From positions 580,001 through 644,000 of the forward strand of contig JABMCL010002025.1 in NCBI GenBank assembly GCA_018857735.1: a stretch of DNA of 64,000 bases, read 5' to 3'. Of this stretch, positions 34,856 through 64,000 are shown in pieces. The notes under the pieces are model-generated. The model was not told where the DNA came from. It did not search any database and worked only from the letters and a program-made list of their open reading frames with translations. Positions within the stretch are counted from its first letter, which is position 1; each line of letters begins with the position of its first letter. The position numbers and the translations under genes were made by a program. The DNA comes from Alviniconcha marisindica. Taxonomy: Eukaryota > Mollusca > Gastropoda > Provannidae.

Positions 34856-35244
34856 ACATGCCTTAAGACGAAGGAAGGAAGGAAGGAACTTGGTTTTTAC
34901 GCCCAGTCAACCACGACAGTTATATCAGGGTGAGACGGAGCAAAGAACGTAGCACGCCGTAATGAAGCGCAAGCCAATGCCCATCCGGTTATCATAATCT
35001 ACACAGATTTTACTGCGCTATACAAATGGACATTAACGTTGCCAATGACATCTCACAAATAACGAAGAATCTGTGCGCGTGGGTCTGCATCAGTGTTCTC
35101 ATCAGGTGCACAATGGACTGAAATCAAACTGGGTGTGATGTTTCTTGGGACGTGAGGGCAAATGCAGGCTGTAGAGAATGGGTCACAACTCTTCTCAGAA
35201 TATTTCACCGAAGCAACATAGTCCTTCGCCCATATCAGTCTGTA

Positions 35245-35415
35245 CAATGTGTGTGTGTGTGTGTGCGTGTGTGTGTGTGTGCACATGCGTGCGTGTGCAT
35301 GCATGCGTGTGTGTGTGCGTGTGCATATGTGTGTGCATGTGTGTGTGTGCGTGCATGCGTATGTGCGTGTGCATGTGTGCGTGCATGCGTGTGTGTGCAC
35401 GCGTGCGTGTGTGTA
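35245..35415 (+). repeat. (GT)n / gcatgc-rich microsatellite
   Basis: (GT)n interrupted by gtgcatgcgtgtg. A SINE-tail-like gcgctttgagccgcagggta ggcactttacaaatt with (ATT)n follows at 35534-35590. Confidence 0.9.
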
Positions 35416-35739
35416 CATCTTTCACACAGTTATGCTTCAACCCTTGTTATCAGCAATTTAACGAAAAGCTAACACATGATGCAGACAACGTTTTCCATTT
35501 CAGCGTACATCACGTGTTATCTTATGCTTGTTCAGCGCTTTGAGCCGCAGGGTAGGCACTTTACAAATTTCCATTATTATTATTATTATTTCGCTGATTC
35601 ACACAGTAATGCTTCAGATTACTGAGGCAGACAAAGGAGTCTCTCTGGGCAAGATGGTGATGGTGGGGGGCAGGCGGGGACATAAGCGTAACTTCCTCCT
35701 AGTTTTTGTTAACGGTCTCACAATTTGCTGCTTAATACA

Positions 35740-36265
35740 AGACAAACCAAACCAGGATTATGTTGCTTGTCAGAAGGCAAACCAAACCAGGATTATGTTG
35801 CTTGTCAGAAGACAAACCAAACCAGGATTATGTTGCTTGTCAGAAGACAAACCAAACCAGGATTATGTTGCTTGTCAGAAGACAAACCAAACCAGGATTA
35901 TGTTGCTTGTCAGAAGACAAACCAAACCAGGATTATGTTGCTTGTCTGAAGACAAACCAAACCAGGCTATACACTTCTTGTCAGAAGACAAACCAGGCTA
36001 TTTGTTGCTTGTCAGAAGACAAACCAGGCTATTTGTTGCTTGTCAGAAGACAAACCAGGCTATTTGTTGCTTGTCAGACAAACCAAACCAGGCTATTTGT
36101 TGCTTGTCAGACAAACCAAACCAGGCTATTTGTTGCTTGTCAGACAAACCAAACCAGGCTATTTGTTGCTTCGTCAGACAAACCAAACCAGGCTATTTGT
36201 TGCTCGTCAGACAAACCAAACCAGGCTATTTGTTGCTTGTCAGAGGTCAAACCAAACCAGGCTGC
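35740..36265 (+). repeat. ~36-bp and ~33-bp minisatellite
   Basis: Early units read gacaaaccaaaccaggatta tgttgcttgtcagaa. Later ones read gacaaaccaaaccaggctat ttgttgcttgtca. The 252-codon frame on the + strand here is only the repeat read through. Confidence 0.9.
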
Positions 36266-36289
36266 GGGATATCTGTCACTTGTTAGAAG

Positions 36290-36650
36290 AAAAAAACAGG
36301 ACCAAAACTAAGCCCACACCGACACCACAAAGGATATGCAATGATCTGTCACTTGTTAGAAAGAAAAAAACAGGACCAAAACTAAGCCCACACCGACACC
36401 ACAAAGGATATGCAATGATCTGTCACTTGTTAGAAAGAAAAAAACAGGACCAAAACTAAGCCCACACCGACACCACAAAGGATATGCAATGATCTGTCAC
36501 TTGTTAGAAAGAAAAAAACAGGACCAAAACTAAGCCCACACCGACACCACAAAGGATATGCAATGATCTGTCACTTGTTAGAAAGAAAAAAACAGGACCA
36601 AAACTAAGCCCACACCGACACCACAAAGGATATGCAATGATCTGTCGTTT
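36290..36650 (-). repeat. 74-bp repeat containing the 3' edge of the proline-rich/BRCT-like exon, 5 copies
   Basis: gatatgcaatgatctgtc recurs at about 36333, 36407, 36481, 36555 and 36629 with identical spacers. On the - strand the copy at 36629 is the end of the exon (RQIIAY), so exon end and intron start have been amplified together. Confidence 0.85.
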
Positions 36651-36851
36651 GTAGTGTGTCATGGCATCAGGAGGAATATTGCACAGATGCGCCGCCACCC
36701 CTGAGAAGAAATCGGGTAGCGCTGGTGCAGATGTACCGGGGGCAGCCTCTTGAAACGCTGGCGGACGGGCTGGGGGGTGCCTTGCTCCGGAAGGGGTGGT
36801 GCTTGCCGGTGGAGGGGGCAGGGTCATCGTCAGGTTCGTCCCCCTTGAACG
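36632..36851 (-). CDS. Proline-rich linker and start of a BRCT-like domain
   Basis: On the - strand the acceptor tggatttgtcccacag ends at 36852. The frame reads a Pro/Ala-rich stretch (TLPPPPASTTPSGARHPPAR..) and then LPDFFSGVAAHLCNIPPDAM and THYKRQIIAY. LPDFF.G....L...P......KR.I.A resembles the start of BRCT domains such as XRCC1's second one. The donor is unclear because the exon end lies in a 74-bp tandem array. A following GDIDSY at 33.86 kb continues the fold well. Confidence 0.6.
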
Positions 36852-37044
36852 CTGTGGGACAAATCCAGACAACGCTCTGTCAATCCAAATGCGCGAAGAA
36901 TGTGTACGAACAAGTTGAAAAAAAAGTAAATTTGCGATACCTTCTTGTTCGAGGTATGTAGGAAGAGTAATCCACAAGTTGCGTCTAAATGCCTGGAACA
37001 CTAAATATTCACAGAATGTGACATGTGTTTGGAAATATATCCTA

Positions 37045-37227
37045 TCTGTTAAACATATACTGCTTGAATGTCCGAGTTATTTCAGAAAAATGGATATGCC
37101 TTTAATGCTTGCAACAATGTAAGAGATATTTTGTGTAATACTGACATCATCAATTCTATTGCTAAATTGGTTGTTCATAGTCCTGTAGGTAAGCTAGTAT
37201 AATATTTTGTGTGTGTGTGTCTGTTTT

Positions 37228-37271
<44 letters not shown>

Positions 37272-37360
37272 GTGTATGTGTGTGTGTGTATATGAGTGTA
37301 TGTCAAATATCACCTGGATGTGAACAGACACAAAATAGAACACTGATTGATTGATTGATG
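37045..37360 (+). mobile_element. Non-LTR retrotransposon 3' end, copy 1
   Basis: A broken frame reads SVKHILLECPSYFRK, and after a shift NVRDILCNTDIINSIAKLVV then HSPVGKLV and stop. H-x-LLECP near a C-terminus is typical of I/Jockey-type LINE proteins. A GT tract (37206-37290), atcacctggatgtgaacaga and a (TTGA)n tail follow. The same 3' end occurs at 62590-62812. Only the last ~60 codons are present. Confidence 0.6.
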
Positions 37361-37407
37361 TGAAAAGATGTTTGCTAGTGTCCTAAGAAAAAGACAAATC
37401 TGAAACA

Positions 37408-37603
37408 AGAATGACTGCTAGCGTTCTTCCGAGCACTGGACAAAACAAAAACAGAGAAGTGATTTAGCTCGCCATCTCATTTTTCATCTTTCACCCTTTA
37501 ACTGTTGTTTCGAGGGTTGATAAGGGGATTACCCCCCAAAATTCACATGTTGTGTTTTGTCCTAATAGATGGGGTTCTTTTGAACCTTTTGAGTGTTTGG
37601 ATC
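37408..37603. mobile_element. GATCCAAACA foldback element, copy d (reverse orientation)
   Basis: It ends with ttgaaccttttgagtgtttg gatcc and contains tttagctcgccatctcattt ttcatc, the reverse of the interior in copies b and c. Confidence 0.65.
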
Positions 37604-37781
37604 CCAAGAAAAGATAAGAGAGAAACCGTCTCAACTCTACTGCTCCTGGCCGCTTGACTGAACTCCTTAAAAGTTACAAACCAACCCACCAGTTACGCTC
37701 TTCTTCTGATACTTCTATTTTTAGTCTTCCCTCTCAGTGTGGCTTAGACGTAACACTGACAATAACCAGACAAGACAAGAC

Positions 37782-38267
37782 TATCACTGGCGGGAGCTGC
37801 CATAAGTATCATTTTTGTTGCGACAAAAGTTTTGGCATGTGTTTGTCATGACAAAACATGTCTTTGTCGTGACAAAAGTAAGCTTGCTGCGACAAAACTT
37901 TTGTATACATTTTGCATACTTTTGTCACGACAAAAGACGTGTTTTGTCATGAAAAACATGGGTTTGTCGTGACAAAACTTTTGTTGTGACAAGCATACTT
38001 TGTTCCGACAAAAGATGTCTATTCTCACAACAAACACATGTTTCTCACAACAAAAGTAAGCTTGCCGCAACAAAACTTCTGTTGCAACAAAATTATGGTT
38101 GTCACGACAAAAAGATGTTTGTCATGACAAAGGTTTTGTCGCGACAAGCATACTTTTGTTGCGGCAAAAGTCTGTTTTGTCATGACAAACATGGGTTTGT
38201 ATTTGTTGTGATAAACACAGGTCTGTTGTGACAAAAACGATAATTGTGGGAGCTCCTGCCAATCATA
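37782..38267. mobile_element. TIR element filled with TTTTGTC/GACAAAA dyads, copy 2
   Basis: The left end TATCACTGGCGGGAGCTGCC and the right end ggagctcctgccaatcata are inverted matches of the copy at 2662-3093. The interior again consists only of palindromic motifs such as gttgcgacaaaagt and acgacaaaagacgtgttttg tcatg. Confidence 0.7.
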
Positions 38268-38439
38268 CAAGACTGCATGACATCTCCGGTGATACGCAAG
38301 CAGATCAGAAACAAGCAAACCCTTTGGTGGTGGTGAGGCGGGGCTGGTCTGCTTTCTCTTTGCTGCCTTTTTCCGGGGAAAGTAGTAGCTGTTGTCTCGT
38401 TAAGGAGCAGTTTTTCATCCACGTCTGATGTAGCCTGCC

Positions 38440-39025
38440 TTGGCTTGGGCTGTGTCACAACACACTGACACCAGCAAGAACACCAAGGCTTGGGCTGTGT
38501 CACAACACGATGACACCAGTGAGAACACCAAGGCCTGGGCTGTGTCACAACACACTGACACCAGCAAGAACACCGAGACTTGGGTTGTGTCACAACACGA
38601 TGACACCAGCAAGAACACCAAGGCTTGGGCTGTGTCACAACACACTGACACAAGCAAGAACACCAAGGCTGGGCTGTGTCACAACACACTGACACCAGCA
38701 AGAACACCAAGGCTTGGGCTGTGTCACAACACACTGACACCAGCAAGAACACCAAGGCTTGGGCTGTGTCACAACACACTGACACCAGCAAGAACACCAA
38801 GGCTTGGGCTGTGTCACAACACACTGACACCAGCAAGAACACCAAGGCTTGGGCTGTGTCACAACACACTGACACCAGCAAGAACACCAAAGCTTGGGCT
38901 GTGTCACAACACACTGACACCAGTGAGAACACCATGGCCTGGGCTGTGTCACAACACGTTGACACCAGAAAGGACACCACATCACATTGAAACTAGCAAA
39001 AACACCAAGGCTAACTTAAAATGTT
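38440..39025 (+). repeat. 45-bp minisatellite, ~12 copies, shared with 4.1-4.4 kb
   Basis: The unit cttgggctgtgtcacaacac actgacaccagcaagaacac caagg is the same as at 4074-4395, with a similar right flank (aaaatgttatgcactgtag). It lies downstream of the CHD1L stop. Confidence 0.9.
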
Positions 39026-39741
39026 ATGCACTGTAGAGTTATATGGAGACTATCTTCAGCTCTTTGCTTAGCAGCATCCATGTGTTTTGTGAGTGAGTGA
39101 GTGTGTGTGTATGTGTGTGTGTGTTGTGAGTGTGTATGTGCCAGTGCGTGTGCATATGAATGTATGTGTGTGTGTCTGTACATGCGTATGAATGTGTGTG
39201 TGCATATGTGTGTGTGTGTGTGTGTGCCAATGTGTGTGCATATGAACGTGTGTGTGTTTGTGTGTGCATGCGTATGAATGTGTGTGTGTGCATATGAATG
39301 TGTGTGTGTGCATATGAATGTGTGTGTGTGTTTGTGTGTGTGTGTGTGCATGCGTATAAATGTGTGTGCATATGAATGTGTGTGTGTGTGTGTGTGTGGT
39401 GTGAAAGGTACAAACAAGGGGTAATGTCCACAGATGTAGGACTGACATATTACTTTTTATTAGGGACAATACTGCCAGGAAGGAAAATAGTATTTAAATA
39501 CTTTTTTCATTAAATCTTTTTTTGTTTTGTTTTTCTTTGTTTGTTGCAAATGTATGATACACCTGTTATATTACAAGATTGTTTATTTGTCCTTTCAGGC
39601 CAGGCATTTTTAAAATGATTTTCTTCAAGGTTTGAAATGCAATGTGTGATACTTGTCCATCATGTTACATGGATATTTAGCCACATATTTAATTACTCGG
39701 ATGCAAATAATGTTCAATCTAGATTATTATTTTTTAATGCA

Positions 39742-63599
<23,858 letters not shown>

Positions 63600-63689
63600 C
63601 TGTCACAAGGGAGAAAAAAGAAAAAGAAAAAGAAATCCACCTGGTAAGTTTGTGCTCATGGATAACTATTACGTGCTTGGTTCTCTTTT

Positions 63690-64000
63690 CTTGTGGCTGG
63701 GATGAGATATGTGTGTGTGAGGGTGGGTGTTTTTTTTGGTGGTCATGTGTGTTTGTGTATGTGAGTGTTGTGCTGTGCTGTTTTGTGTTGTTGCTGTGTG
63801 TGTGTATGTGTTGTGTTGTGTTATTGTGTGTGTGTGTGTATGTGTGTGTTGGTGTGTTGTGTTGTGTGTGTGTGTGTGTATGTGTGTGTGTTGTGTGTTG
63901 TTGGTGTGTTGTGTTATTGTGTTGTGTTGTGTTGTGTGTGTGTGTTGTTGTGTGTGTGTGTTGTTGTGGTGTTGTGTGTGTTTGTGTGTATATGTGGTGT
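63690..64000 (+). repeat. (GT)n / gttgtgtt microsatellite reaching the window end
   Basis: An irregular mix of (GT)n, gttgtgttgtgttg and gtgtatgtgtg, in the CHD1L intron upstream of the exon at 63599. Confidence 0.9.

Noticed and set aside
35528..36311. 252- and 183-codon frames with KPNQDYVACQKT repeats
   Set aside because: These are minisatellite read-through; two overlapping frames show the same pattern and no family is matched.

Overview
This is eukaryotic nuclear DNA. Exons are short, with GT-AG (and one apparent GC-AG) introns that keep reading frame across joins. Introns are very rich in minisatellites, (CA/GT)n tracts and small transposons. The intron-rich gene structure and repeat load suggest an animal. 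A lophotrochozoan such as a marine gastropod mollusc is my best guess, but the species cannot be fixed from the sequence alone.

Two genes converge tail to tail. On the + strand, 340-23281 is the body of an ELOVL4-type fatty-acid elongase whose first coding exon lies left of the window. Its six constitutive or terminal coding positions are 340-527, 1347-1427, 3609-3780, 5260-5387, one of two alternative exons (19695-19856 or 19930-20091), and 23171-23281. The two alternative exons have the same length (162 bp) and phase and are 48% identical in protein. They lie 73 bp apart, the classic layout of a mutually exclusive exon pair, and encode the last membrane segments of the enzyme.

On the - strand, 63599-39742 carries the 3' two thirds of a CHD1L/ALC1 chromatin remodeller: the second helicase lobe, linker and macro domain, in eleven phase-consistent exons plus one broken helicase exon. 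Downstream on the same strand (36851-33097) are exons for a proline-rich stretch and a BRCT-like domain. They are either a C-terminal extension of CHD1L or the end of a second small gene. The region from 23.75 to 33.0 kb has no recognisable gene and holds mobile elements and repeats.

The most unusual theme is that many minisatellites sit on exon edges and contain the splice site itself. Examples are the acceptors of elongase exons at 340 and 5260, and the donors of CHD1L exons at 45823, 51471 and helicase motif VI (61.3-62.3 kb). The BRCT-like exons near 36.63 and 33.86 kb show the same pattern. The window therefore holds long series of decoy splice sites and repeated exon fragments.

Small transposons include four TTAA-flanked piggyBac-like MITEs (one with an empty-site copy next to it), a GATCC-ended foldback family, a TIR element built of TTTTGTC/GACAAAA dyads, a tRNA-headed SINE and two LINE 3' ends. 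One helicase exon is interrupted by a pure A52-T31 tract that looks like an assembly fault.
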